Shown here: positions 23,579 to 34,418 of the stretch, in pieces
How the letters are laid out: the number at the start of each line of letters is the position of its first letter
Numbering within the stretch: position 1 is the stretch's first letter
DNA from: Favolaschia claudopus
Lineage: Eukaryota; Basidiomycota; Agaricomycetes; Agaricales; Mycenaceae
NCBI GenBank assembly: GCA_037176885.1
Contig: JAWWNJ010000034.1
Coordinates: 806,001 to 870,000, forward strand
Direction of reading: 5' to 3'
Length of the DNA stretch: 64,000 bases
Notes under the pieces: model-generated
Seen by the model: the letters and a program-made list of their open reading frames with translations, nothing else
Told to the model about the DNA's origin: nothing
Database searches by the model: none
Translations under genes and position numbers: made by a program

Positions 23579-25397
23579 ATGTCGAAACCTGGAGAATTCG
23601 TCGGCTCTCTTGACTGCGGTACCACGTTCGTGCCAGCTGTGTACATAGATCGCACAATCTTCTGATATCGTATCGTATCCCAAGTTCCGTCCGCTTCATC
23701 ATCTTTGACAGACACGCCGACATCATCGCCCAGCACCAGCTCGAGTTTCCGCAATACTACCCGCATCCTGGGTGAGCCTTGCATAGGTGTTGGTGTTGAC
23801 CGTCCCCTTCTGATAGCGGCAGCTGGCACGACCACGATGCGACTGAAATCCAGGAGCACGCCGAACGATGCATCGAAGAAGCGGTGAAGCAGATGGTCGA
23901 CGCTGGATGGGCAGCGGACAGCGTCAAGGTCATCGGTGCGTCCGATCGCTGCTGCGTCATATCATATCTTCTTCATCTGATACATCATCTTCCCAGGAAT
24001 CACGAACCAGCGCGAGACCGCCGTCGCGTGGAGCCGCAAGACGGGCAAGCCGTTGTGCAAGGCGATTGTATGGACCGACTCGCGAACCAAAAACGTCGTA
24101 GCGCACTTTGCGGCGAAGCTTGTTGAAACCGGAATCGAGGTCAAGCCCGGGGAGTGGCATAAGGGCAAGGATGGCGTTGAAGCTCTGCGTAATATGTGAG
24201 TGAGCTTTCGAAATGAATGCGACACCCGATGCCAACCAGACCAGCACCGGGCTCCCGCTATCCACCTATTTCTCCGGAATCAAGCTCCGATGGATGATCG
24301 ACCACTATCCCGAGGTTGCTGCAGCACACGAAGCCGACGACCTAGCGTTTGGCACGGTCGAGTCCTGGGTCCTCTTCAACCTTCTCGGCGGCGCAGCGGC
24401 GGGAGTTCACCTCAGCGATCTCACCAACGCGTCGCGAACGCTGCTTCTGAACACCACCACGCTGCAATGGGAGCCGTCGTTGCTCGCATTCTTCGGCTTC
24501 CGTTCCTCGATTCTCCCGAAACTCGTGTCGACGTCCGAGGTGTATGGCAAAATCGCTGCAGGGGCCCTGAAAGGCGTACCGGTTGCGGGTCTGGTTGGTG
24601 ACCAGCAGGGTGCGCTGGTTGGTAACAAGTGTCTGAAGCAGGGCGAGGCAAAGTGCACGTATGGCACTGGCGCGTTCCTGCTCTTCTGCACAGGCGGCGA
24701 AATTGTCAAGAGTAGCCATGGTCTGCTGAGCACGATCGCATACCAAGCGGGCCCGAACGCGAAACCGGTGTACGCGCTCGAAGGCTCCATCGCTGTTGCG
24801 GGAAGCGCCATTAAGTGGCTGCGCGACTCGGTGTCGATGATCTCTTCTGCCGCAGAGGTGAACGACCTCGCAGCGAAAGAGTCGACCTCGGGAGGGCTTT
24901 ACTTCGTCACCGCGTTCTCGGGATTGCTCGCGCCGTACTGGGACCCAGGCGCCGCGGGGATGCTCATCGGCATTTCGCAATACACGAACCCTTCGCACAT
25001 CGCTCGCGCGACGCTTGAGGCGAACGCGTATCAGACGCGCGCCATCATCCAGAGCATGCTCCTTGACTCCGACGCGCCGCTGAAGCACCTCAAGGTCGAT
25101 GGGGGGATGACGAACGGGGATGTTGCGATGCAGATTTTGGCGGATGTGGGTGGTTTTACGGTCATTCGACCAGAGATGCGCGAGTCGACGGCGTTGGGGA
25201 GCGCGTTGCTTGCGGGGTCCGCGATTAATTTGTTTGGGTGGGACTTGACGAAGCCGGAGACGCTTGCGGAGGTCAATACGAAGGGAAGCCTGGAGTTCAA
25301 GCCAAATCTTGACGAAGCGACGCGTCAAAAAGGATGGGAGGGGTGGCAACGCGCTGTTGAGCGTGCGAAAGGGTGGGAGGAAGGTGTCGATGAGTGA
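23579..25397 (+). CDS. Glycerol kinase (FGGY family, 532 aa)
   Basis: The enzyme phosphorylates glycerol to glycerol-3-phosphate with ATP in the cytosol. Five exons restore the whole frame: 23579-23625, 23685-23771, 23823-23935, 23997-24195 and 24245-25397. The N-terminal motif [16 protein letters not shown] is rebuilt across intron 1, followed by [106 protein letters not shown] and [10 protein letters not shown]. Length and motif order match eukaryotic glycerol kinases (GUT1-type, without a long N-terminal extension). The last intron uses the second of two close AG acceptors; only that choice gives RNITGLPL. Confidence 0.95.
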
Positions 25398-25869
25398 AAG
25401 AGCGAAGAACAAGAGACCGGTGTATGTATAACTATGTAACTGTACCATTTATCTTGCTCCATGACGTTTCGTGTATAAGGAGGCTATGGACGCGTTTCTT
25501 GGGATCTGAAAATATTCAGACGGCAAATGCAGAAGAAAATACGCGTCAGTGATTGTTCCCTAGCAAAACTTTGAATGCTTGAAGGGCAGAGTAGATCCGT
25601 GGTAAGTTGGAACCATTGAAAAGGTGTCGCCAAAGAATTGACGTGTAGCATTGCTCTGGATGAGCGAGAGAGCAGAATCAGACTAAGTATGAATCCTGGA
25701 AGCTTCAACAGTTAGAGCTCGACAGCAAAATTCCCACACTAATCTTGCACTCATCCATTATCTACTTCACTCCGATCTTCCACTTGCTTCAGCGATTGCC
25801 GCGAATACAGCTGCATTGTACATAGGCGCGACCCCCAGATAACTTCTCGGAGCTCTCAGGCTCAGGTCT
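25398..25869. other. Intergenic region, glycerol kinase to VPS36
   Basis: No gene is seen in 472 nt between two tandem plus-strand genes. It holds the 3' UTR of the first and the promoter of the second. A 74-codon minus-strand frame (25484-25708) shows no family resemblance. Confidence 0.5.
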
Positions 25870-27712
25870 ATGACTTTGCGTCGTTGTACGAAACTAGTCG
25901 ACGGAACGATACCCATTCCAGCGCTACTCTACAACGACGAAGAACTGCTGTCTAGTCAGGACGGGGTTGGCATATACGACGGTGCTCAGAAATCTCCGAA
26001 TCACCAGTCTGGAACGGTTCATGTCACGACGCATCGATTATTTTACATCTCTGCGCACCATGAAGCCATCTACTCTTTTGCTATGGACCTCTCCCTAGTG
26101 CATCAGACTGACTACTATGCTGGTCTATTCAAGTCTTCAGCAAAAGTGACGCTCTACGTCTCTATCTCCTTCGCTGATGCTGCTCCGGAAGGTCCAGCGA
26201 CGCTGTTTGAGAGCTGGGAATGCCAGGTCTGTGCGTATCGAAACCCTCCGGGTCTCAGCCCGGCTGCTGCTCGCGTTTGCGCACTCTGCGGGGTCTCACG
26301 CGACTCGGTTCCCACACCGGCGACTGTTTCATCGTCCTCGACACATCACCTTCACACAAGCAGCTCATTGCCTTCACTGCACCCGCCAGACCACTCCCCC
26401 CCAGCTCATAGACGACAGCCAAGCGCTATTGCATGTCCAGCGTGCACCTTTCTGAATCATCCTTCTCTTCGCGCGTGCGAGATATGCTCGACAGAATTGC
26501 CGTTGGCGTCGGTAGGCATGAAATCCGCGCCATCCTCTCGTCCTGCGTCGCCCAATCCCAGTGACGACGATGACGACGCAGAGCCGGCTCGCTTCATCAA
26601 GATCAGTTTCCGCAAAGGCGGCGATAAGGCATTCTATGCTGTGCTGCGTCGTGCTCTCAAGAGTAAAGCTTGGGCTGTATGTTTTTTTCCCGACAGACGG
26701 GGCACCTTTTTATTGGTTACTAGGCTGGCGCACCTACGCCGGTACCAGGCGATACGCCCGTGAATGACGCTAACGTTCGGTCGGGGATCTGTGCGTCTGA
26801 TTCACTTGACTCTCATGAGCACAAACTGATTCCATGACAGCCGGCATTCTCAGAACCGTCGAGACCTCGGCGCAGGGCCGTACCACAGACATGGCTGCGG
26901 CGTTCCAAGACCTCGAAGCGCTGATGGTGAAAGCGAAGGACATGGTGCGCCTAGCGGCCGATCTCAACGAGCGACTAACTGCGTCTTCGACGGTCTCTGC
27001 GACGACGTCCTTCAGCGGCGAGACGCTCGTCCCTTCGACCGAGCCCGAGGAAGCGACATTCATTCGGTCGTCCCTGTCTCAGCTAGGTCTGGAGATGTCT
27101 AACACGCCGGTGACTTTGGACATGATGAAGGACGAGCGGAGGTGGATCGAGCAGTTGGCGCGAGAATTAGCTGCTGTTCTTCAAGGCTCGTCGTCCAATT
27201 CGCGCGGCATGATGAAGGAGCGCGGAATCATCGCCCTCGACGAAGTGTGGGGTGGCTGGAATCGTGCGCGTGGCGTTGGTAGGCCGCTGTCTTCCTCTCC
27301 TCATGTTCTACCGTTGATCTATCTCCCACATACAGCCCTGATACCGCCGTCGACGCTGCTGCAAGTTGTCCCCCACCTCGGCGCATGCACCACCCCCACG
27401 ATCAGCCTGCGCACCTTCCCCTCGGGCCTCTGCGTCCTACACACCCCGCCGTATTCGCACGTCGCGTTCGCGGCGCGGCTGTCCGGATTGCTCGTCCTCT
27501 CGGGACCGAAGACAGCCGCGGGAGTCGCGCAGGAGGAGCACATCACGATGGGGCTGGCTGCGGAGATGATGGGTGCGGTCGAGGCGGACGGGGAGATTTG
27601 TCGCGATGATGAGGGGTGTGCTATCAAGGGTGGGGGTGCTGAGGTGAGGTTCTGGGGGAACCTTTTTCATGGGTATGCTTGGGATGGGCAGACAGAGGTC
27701 AAGGAGGAATAG
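25870..27712 (+). CDS. VPS36: VPS36, ESCRT-II subunit (GLUE domain with two NZF fingers, 562 aa)
   Basis: Vps36 binds ubiquitin and phosphoinositide on endosomes and, with Vps22 and Vps25, sorts membrane cargo into multivesicular bodies. The GLUE domain (residues 1 to about 270) contains VHVTTHRLFYIS. It is interrupted, as in yeast, by two NZF-like zinc fingers (WECQVCAYRNPP...CALCG and CPACTFLNHP...CEIC). After the intron 26677-26723 and the intron 26791-26840 comes GISGILRTVETS, followed by the winged-helix region (DEVWGGWNRARGVALIPPS). A third intron (27279-27335) is needed to rebuild RGVALIPPSTLLQV. It is 57 nt, a multiple of three, and carries no stop, so unspliced mRNA would also be translatable. 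The start is the first ATG before the GLUE fold. Confidence 0.93.
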
Positions 27713-27925
27713 TTGGATGAATGTAAATGTATGCTATGTATGTGCTATCTGTGTTCATGTACTATCTCTTCGCACTGAAGACGTGCGTACCGTTTTCGTC
27801 AAATCGAGTGCAAGTAATTTTGCACTGATCCGTCAAGCATCCGTCGAATTACCTCATGTGTCACTGTTGTAATTACTCAGCCTCTGCCATTATGTCGCGC
27901 CGCATCCCTTTCTTCTATCTAACCC

Positions 27926-30734
27926 ATGCCGAAGGAGACGACGCCCCGGACGCGTGGACCGTATGCGACGCGGGCTTGTACAACATGTCGTGCAAAGTGA
28001 GTACCCAAAACGTTTAAATCGCGGTTTAAGCTTAAAAAAAATTCACAGAAAGATTAAATGTGATAGTACGAAACCCGTATGCGGCTCCTGTGTAGCGTCT
28101 GGACGGAACGAAGAGGTAAGTATACCGCATCTAATGGCGCCTTACCCGACTAAATCGATTGTGCGAAGTGTTCATGGGGGAGAGAGATGGCTGGTCGCAA
28201 ACCGCGCACCGAGGCCCATTTCGAAGCATTGAGGAAGCGCGCGGATGCACAGCAGGCATACATCGAACATCTCGAAGGACTGCTTGCCAAGTGTGTATGT
28301 CAAGAGGAATCTGGGAAATTTCAATCCCGACCCCAACGGGCTCAATCATCTGTGGAAGATATAACTTCGCCGGAGGAAGAGGAGTTGGGGGGGACGGAAT
28401 TAGTTGACTCTGACGATGAAGAGATCACTGCTGAGTTGACCATCCCGACGCAGAGGCTGAAGGCAAGGATCGTTCCTGTCTCGGCGTCATTCAGCAATTC
28501 ACATAATGTATCCAGCTCGACGATCGAGTCGGAAATCTCCTTCTCCACACTGTCATAAGCTCGATAACTCGGTTTGACAACAAACCTCCCCGCCAGGTTT
28601 CGCGGGTTTCGGAGGTGCTGGTGAACCCATGGCCGGACGCGACTTATGTTTTGCAACTCGATGGAGGTGTCGATATATCCCAGACCCATCCTGATATCGA
28701 CTGGTCGCGACATTTACCACCTGAAGTGGCCATGGATCGAAGGGAACACGACAAGTACGCTCGATTTTGTTCAATCTTCTATGTAATCACCAATTTCGCA
28801 GACTCCTCCATGTGGGCTTCTCATTCTGCACAATGTACATCCTTCGCGTAGTGCCATCTCTTTTTCTTCGAGACATGTATCGCGCCCTTAGCGTTTCCCG
28901 ATCGGAGAAACCTCCAAGAACACCAAACTACTCCCCCATGCTTCACAACGCGCTCCTCGCACTCATCGCGTTGTACTCCGACAACCCATATCTGAGAGAC
29001 GTCAAGACTCGACAGCAGTTCGCCACTCTGGCCAAATCCTTCATAGAGGCCGATTCTTGGAGACCTGATATCTGCTTGGTACAAGCGTTGGCCGTGCTGG
29101 GCACATTCTATGGTGACTGTGGCGACCGCATTCAAGCGGAAATGTTCAGCGGCAGAAGCAGCAGATTATGCGTCACTCGTATGTTGTGAGAATATTCTGT
29201 TATGCCGGATGGTACTCAGGGTTTCTTTCAGTGGGACTCGGGGTCGATGCTACCCCTTGGGTCAAATGCGGCATCATCAGCGACGAAGAGCGCATTGCGA
29301 GAAATAGGACTCATTGGACGATGTATTCGATGGTCTGTTTTCGCCTCGTTTTTCTGTGTCTGTGAACCAGTTCATGATCGTCTATTGTAGGACGTGTGCT
29401 GGGCTCTTTATTTTGGCCGTGATTACTGCGGCGTTGCGGGATCGCGCCCAAATATTCCGATGCCATACGTGGATCCGGAGTTAGACCAGATATTATGGTA
29501 TCATCCAACTGGCAAGATCCCGCCTCAGCCAAATTATGATACCCTCGTATTTTGTCAAACGTCGGCTCTGTTTGTTATAGCTCGGGACATCATCGAGGCC
29601 ATGTACGTGTCGCACCTTCCATCTCATTGGTTAAATTTGACGTGACCCAAGCAACACGTTACTGCCTGCCGAATTGGAGACTATCGAAGTCGAGGAAAAA
29701 GTCACAAAAATCGAGCAAGTTTCCTTATTTCCCGTTCATTTCTCCTTATCTAATTGGTAGCACAGTCTAAAGCTAAATGACTGGCAAAGCCAGTTGCCGC
29801 CCCAGCTCGAGCTGACTGGGGCTAATAGAGCTAAATCCACGCCGCACAAGCTCATGATGCATATGTTATATTGGGCTTCCGTTGCAATTCTTCATCGGCC
29901 GTTCTTCAGTCGGCGGAAACAGCCCATCCGGAATGCTGATCGCGAAGTGGATCATGTCAAGGTGCGTGTATTCCAGCCCATTTGCACCTTCGATTAAAGG
30001 ATGTCTTCCGCTTTCAGTTGTGTACGCGGGCAGCCGAGCATATTATGGAGCTAGTCGATACCTGGCGGTCTGTCTACACGCTTCGGTTGGTGCCAGTCAC
30101 AGTGAATCAGCTCGTATTCAACGCGGCGACAATCTTCCTTCTGCTCGCCCTCCAGGCGACGGCGAGCGCGCGCAAGGCCCACGGTGCACTCAACACCGCG
30201 TTGGCCCAAGTGGAAACCTGTTTGGGATATTTGGAGGAGATGAGCGCGACTTGGATGTGTGGTAAATTCGCAAAAGACACGCTGCAGACTGTGCTCGACA
30301 AAAGATTGCGGCCTGTCATCGCACGTCGACTACAAAAGGGCGAGAAGGCCAGCACGGAATCTTCTTCATCATCGTCTGCGTCCCCGGACGTTGCGTCCAC
30401 CACCGCTGTTGCAGTGCCAAGTCCAGCGCGGTCTGCCGAGCTGGGCGAACTGACGACTATGCCGGCGCAGTCATACGGGACTCGGGACTCCGTCGATGTA
30501 AACGGGCACCCACCATGGGGGGATTTTTTCGACCAGACACAGAGCGTCTTCGACGCGTCCTCATTCGCGACCGATCCAACCCTCAATTTTGGCGACGTGG
30601 ATATGGATATGACTGCGTTGCTCCCAAATTACGACTTTTTCACCAGTTCGGAACTTTGGCAGCAGCAGTCTTCTACTGTTGATGACGAAACTGCTGCTAC
30701 CTTACTTTCCCTAGGCTTCCCGCCACAGCTCTAA
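27926..30734 (+). CDS. Zn2Cys6 fungal transcription factor (copy 1 of an inverted paralogue pair)
   Basis: This is a nuclear DNA-binding regulator with the fungal-specific activator plan. Exon 1 (ATG 27926) encodes MPKETTPRTRGPYATRACTTCRAK. Splicing adds KIKCDSTKPVCGSCVASGRNEE and then CSWGRE, completing the six cysteines of the binuclear zinc cluster across three exons. A coiled linker (TEAHFEALRKRADAQQAYIE) and an acidic stretch follow. The middle homology (fungal_trans type) has ATYVLQLDG, SETHPDIDW-like DISQTHPDIDWSRHLP, ERIARNRTHWT and DVCWALYFGRDYC. The C-terminus has Ser-rich and acidic Asp/Leu segments (DMTALLPNYDF), probably an activation domain. One intron (28463-28515) uses a GC donor. 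Many short introns; the complete pattern was not written out base by base. Target genes are unknown. Confidence 0.85.
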
Positions 30735-32402
30735 GTCTGCAATCTTAGGGCTTGTGAGGGAGGTTACAGCGTGGTATGCTTGCAGACTCTCATATCGACC
30801 CACATTGCATACTTACGGGAGCCGTCGGGACTCCGAGTTGACGAAGGGGACTCAGAGTGGGCAGAGGTGTTACCATGCAGACAGCCGATAACACAAACGA
30901 CTTGCCCGGGATAAATGGCCGCCGGTCTCGTTGGTGCGATCCAGAATTGGAAGTATTGAAACCCAAACATAGACCCGGGCTCGGGTATGTAGTGTACTTG
31001 CATTATGTACGATGAGCGTTAATAGAGGGTTGATAGGACCACACGGAAAGGAGAGTGCAAAGTGTGCGCGGTCAGGAAATACATATCCCGCCAAGAATCA
31101 GAGTCTACTCAACTCTGTTTTCTGACATCCAGAGTACCACCAGCCGAATTCTCAATCGGTTTCAAGTGTCGATTCGATACAGTTTCGAGGCGGGCATTAT
31201 CTCGGTCCTCGTCATTGTTTAGCTCAGGACAGAAAAGAGTTGACCAAGCTCAGTTGGCGTCTACAGAAACCTCAGTAGACGGCCCATGGAGTTGCCAGTT
31301 TGACGTTGACGTCGCAGGATCTTTCTTGGTGCTACATTATGCATACACCGCTCGTCACAGACAAGGAGCCGGTATAGTCTCGTAAACCCGACAGTATCCC
31401 AGGCGACGAGAAAAATCCTCAGTGACCTATAAAGAGCACTGACGAGACTCAGAAGCCCGCCATCGTAAGAGAAATCGCGGCACGCGATACCAAAGTGACT
31501 TCCCGAGACCGTAATAATTTTGAACCTTCAAGAGCGTAGCCAAAGCTGACTCAACGGCCCTGTAAAAAAGCTTGCCAATCAGCGAAGGTTCGTTACAAAA
31601 AAGGATCCGAGGACCGAAGTAGGAAGGTCCCAAGAATTTCCTCGCGGTAACGGGAATATTTAGCTTGTCTAGCTCATTGTCGGACGGGATTGGAACCTTC
31701 AGGCGTCAGTGTCGAACGTAGTAATCATAAATTAACAGCGCGCGCTTGACGCGCACTGAGACGGATCAACTTTGATTTCGGCCCGATGCTTGACACTGTT
31801 GTTCAACTTGGTGCTTACTTCCCGCGCTCACTCAATCTGCCTCACAAACGCTGGTCTTTTCAAATTTGGCAACCACAGTGCAACCACTTTGGGGCCTTGG
31901 CAAATCTTTCAAGCTACCGACTGGGTCATCACTACGTTCTTGTATTTTCCGTGGATTTTCGTTGATTTTCGGGCAACCTAATTCGGACCAAAAGGTGGCG
32001 GCGTTCGTCTGGGCCTCCGAGCCAATACCTGCTTCAAAATGAACATATCTGGTTCTCCGGTACTTCTGCACGCCGAGCGTCTCCGACTCCGGCGGATGCA
32101 AATCATCTGCAACTGGCTCGGTGGGGCATATGCTCCGAAGGATCGACTCTGATCAGATTCTGCTAAAGAGGATGTCTCTATGACCTGCGTGGAAGAACCT
32201 CGAGAAGAAGTCTCTTGAAACCTCGCGCTGGGACAGCATTACTTATGCACTCACGGGCCGGTGCTATACTGAGACGTTCAGTCCCGCGGCCGAGCTTCGA
32301 TCTTGCTTCTTCATACAACATGGGAACACAAAGAAGCTTAAAGGATGGGAGGTATATAACAGCGTCCTGCGGTCCTCACGACGTTCCCTACACTTGCCTA
32401 GG
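30735..32402. other. 1.7 kb without an identifiable gene
   Basis: It lies between the first Zn2Cys6 gene and the F-box-like gene at 32403. Short frames on both strands (for example minus 30764-31003 and 30870-31094) show no family. A TATATAA at 32353-32359 precedes the F-box-like gene. Nothing else is recognised. Confidence 0.45.
32353..32359 (+). promoter_or_regulatory. TATA box before F-box-like gene
   Basis: TATATAA lies 44-50 nt upstream of the ATG at 32403, at the expected place for a core promoter with a short leader. Seen in sequence; function inferred. Confidence 0.4.
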
Positions 32403-33926
32403 ATGCTGATCGTTCCATCGGTGACGCTTTGCCCTCGGTGGACCTTGGTCTTGGTCGATCTGGTCCAACATACACTGTCCAAGTCCACGCTCTGCACCTC
32501 TCTAACCCAAGTACGGTCAATCTTGCCTCTCACGCCCGGTGAAAGGACGCTCCCCCCTCGCCGACCTGCTTTCCGCATTAAACCCCAAAGCCTTGACGCT
32601 GAATGCATCCCTACCCAAATCCCGACAAGCCCGCTGGCCTGCATGCCAATCGAAATCATGTCCCTCATATTCATGTACACTCTCCCATCTCATGATGCTC
32701 CCCACGGACTCGACAGTCTCCAGGAGGGTCCGTGGGTCCTTGCTGCTGTTTGTAGCCAATGGCGCAAGATCGCGCTTTCCCTTCCTCGCCTCTGGGCCAC
32801 AATATTCCTCGACTTTGCCGAAGAGGACTGGAATTCCCCGTCCTTCGAGGCGATGCGCCCGAAGCTGGAGCTTCACCTGGCGCGTTCCCAGTCGCTGCCC
32901 CTCGATATCACCTTCCGAGCTTTTTGGCACGAGGCACTCTGCAGAAAACGCGAACTACCAGTTCTAGACCTGCTCGCCTCGCACAGCGACCGATGGGAGA
33001 CAATCAAATTTGTTGGCTCGTATACGCTCTACTCACACCTCGACACCATTCGCGGCAACCTCCCTATATTGCGGTCTCTGAATATCCGCGTTCGCCAAGA
33101 ACACTATACGCCTCGACGCGGCCCACTCACCATATTCGAAGACTGCCCCGAGTTGCGGGAAGCTTACGTGAATGCAAAGGGCTACGACGGGGATCTACCT
33201 CTTCCCATGGAGTTACCTCCCAATCGGTTGCTGCGATATAGCGCAAGTAATTCGTGGGCAAATCATGCTCACGTTCTTCGTGGCATGGCTAATCTCGTCG
33301 ATTGCGTGCTGCACATTACGGACTTGCCCTCAATCCCAAGCGATTCCGTCATCCAATTACCGCGCCTCCGACGCCTCTCGTTATCGACGGCAGAGGCGCT
33401 GGAGTTGCTGGAGACCCCCGCACTAGAGGAGCTCTATTGCTTTGATCATCCCGACCATCTCCCTTCTCTTCTGTCGCGACTCCCCAGATTGCAAAAGCTG
33501 TTCGTCGCCGATATCCCCTCCCCCTCTCACCTCGCTCCACTGCTCCACGTGGCTCCAGCTATTTCCAAGTTGTGCCTTTCCATCCCCATCGACTTCGCAC
33601 CCACTCTCTTCTCCTACCTCGATAACTCGCCGCCGGACGGCACCGAGTCGAAGCCTCCCGCTCTTCGCGAACTTTCGTTATGCCTCGTCCCCAATGACCA
33701 ACCTCATGATCTTGACGAACTACTTCGATCTGCTGAGACGCAGTGGCGGAGCGGTTTCCTACATTCCTTCAAATTGTGCACGAAGGATTCCCTCCCCTCA
33801 GCAGTCCCGATGGAACGGCTGGAAAGCCTTCGCGACGAGGGTATGGAGGTCGTAATATTCGAAAACGCCACATCTCTTTACGCTGATTTCATCCCGAACG
33901 ATTTCCTATTGCATACCAAGCGATAG
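32403..33926 (+). CDS. F-box-like protein, divergent subfamily A member (507 aa)
   Basis: A single open frame starts with ATG 32403 (the frame itself opens at a TTG, 32394). The first about 80 residues are unlike the rest of the family: the usual DILDTNNPPAEH segment and coiled coil are absent, and a Pro/Arg-rich stretch stands there. From PLACMPIEIMSLIFMYTLP the family pattern is complete: VLAAVCSQWRKIALSLPRLW, the LRR-like body (RYSASNSWANHAHVLRGM), ALEELYCFDHPDHLPSL, and the tail QWRSGFLHSFKLC and MERLESLRDEGMEVV. The substrate is unknown. The N-terminus may be mispredicted if an upstream exon exists. The gene lies between the first Zn2Cys6 gene and the V-ATPase gene. Confidence 0.7.
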   Translation: MLIVPSVTLCPRWTLVLVDLVQHTLSKSTLCTSLTQVRSILPLTPGERTLPPRRPAFRIKPQSLDAECIPTQIPTSPLACMPIEIMSLIFMYTLPSHDAPHGLDSLQEGPWVLAAVCSQWRKIALSLPRLWATIFLDFAEEDWNSPSFEAMRPKLELHLARSQSLPLDITFRAFWHEALCRKRELPVLDLLASHSDRWETIKFVGSYTLYSHLDTIRGNLPILRSLNIRVRQEHYTPRRGPLTIFEDCPELREAYVNAKGYDGDLPLPMELPPNRLLRYSASNSWANHAHVLRGMANLVDCVLHITDLPSIPSDSVIQLPRLRRLSLSTAEALELLETPALEELYCFDHPDHLPSLLSRLPRLQKLFVADIPSPSHLAPLLHVAPAISKLCLSIPIDFAPTLFSYLDNSPPDGTESKPPALRELSLCLVPNDQPHDLDELLRSAETQWRSGFLHSFKLCTKDSLPSAVPMERLESLRDEGMEVVIFENATSLYADFIPNDFLLHTKR

Positions 33927-34418
33927 CATCTACATATACGCATGACTTCACGAGAACCTGTATACTGTATCTATTCTCGCTCGAACATACTGTAGCAATA
34001 CCCAGTCTCCTTCTGTATCATCAGTTTGCCGCATCCAAATTTCATCGTTCATTGCTCTCAAAAACCGGAAAGAAAATACCACATTGGGATAGTATTGGGA
34101 TGCCCATATCGCGCAAAAATTGAGCCGCGCGCCAGTGGAGGCAACCTTCGGTACCGGGCGGAACCCAGGCAGAAGCAATATTTTATCATGCCTTCTTTGA
34201 GAATCCCTTGAGGACAATACGATGGTCGGATGGATACAGCGCACCCCTCCTCTTCCTCCGACGAAGAAGAATTCAGACTGAGTGGTTGATACGGAAATCA
34301 TACGCAAATGGAAATGACACGGGCAAAAAGAAGTCGGGCGACGACGGCATGAGTTAACACGGAGATTGAAGAAGCTAATTACTTAAAAACGGGCGGATAT
34401 ATAATTGGTTATTACGCA
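33927..34418. other. Convergent intergenic region
   Basis: It holds the 3' ends of the F-box-like gene and of the V-ATPase subunit gene. A tatataattgg motif near 34398 is in AT-rich 3' DNA. No gene is seen. Confidence 0.45.

Noticed and set aside
23347..23859. Minus-strand frame with [13 protein letters not shown], recalling LVDFSRIVVM of the NUP-type permease
   Set aside because: It is antisense to glycerol kinase exons that are fully supported by splice sites and motifs; the likeness covers only about ten residues and is taken as chance.
24342..25448. Long minus-strand open frame (368 codons)
   Set aside because: It is the antisense shadow of glycerol kinase in GC-rich DNA; its Arg-rich translation has no family features.
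30764..31094. Two overlapping minus-strand frames
   Set aside because: Short, overlapping in different frames, no family features.
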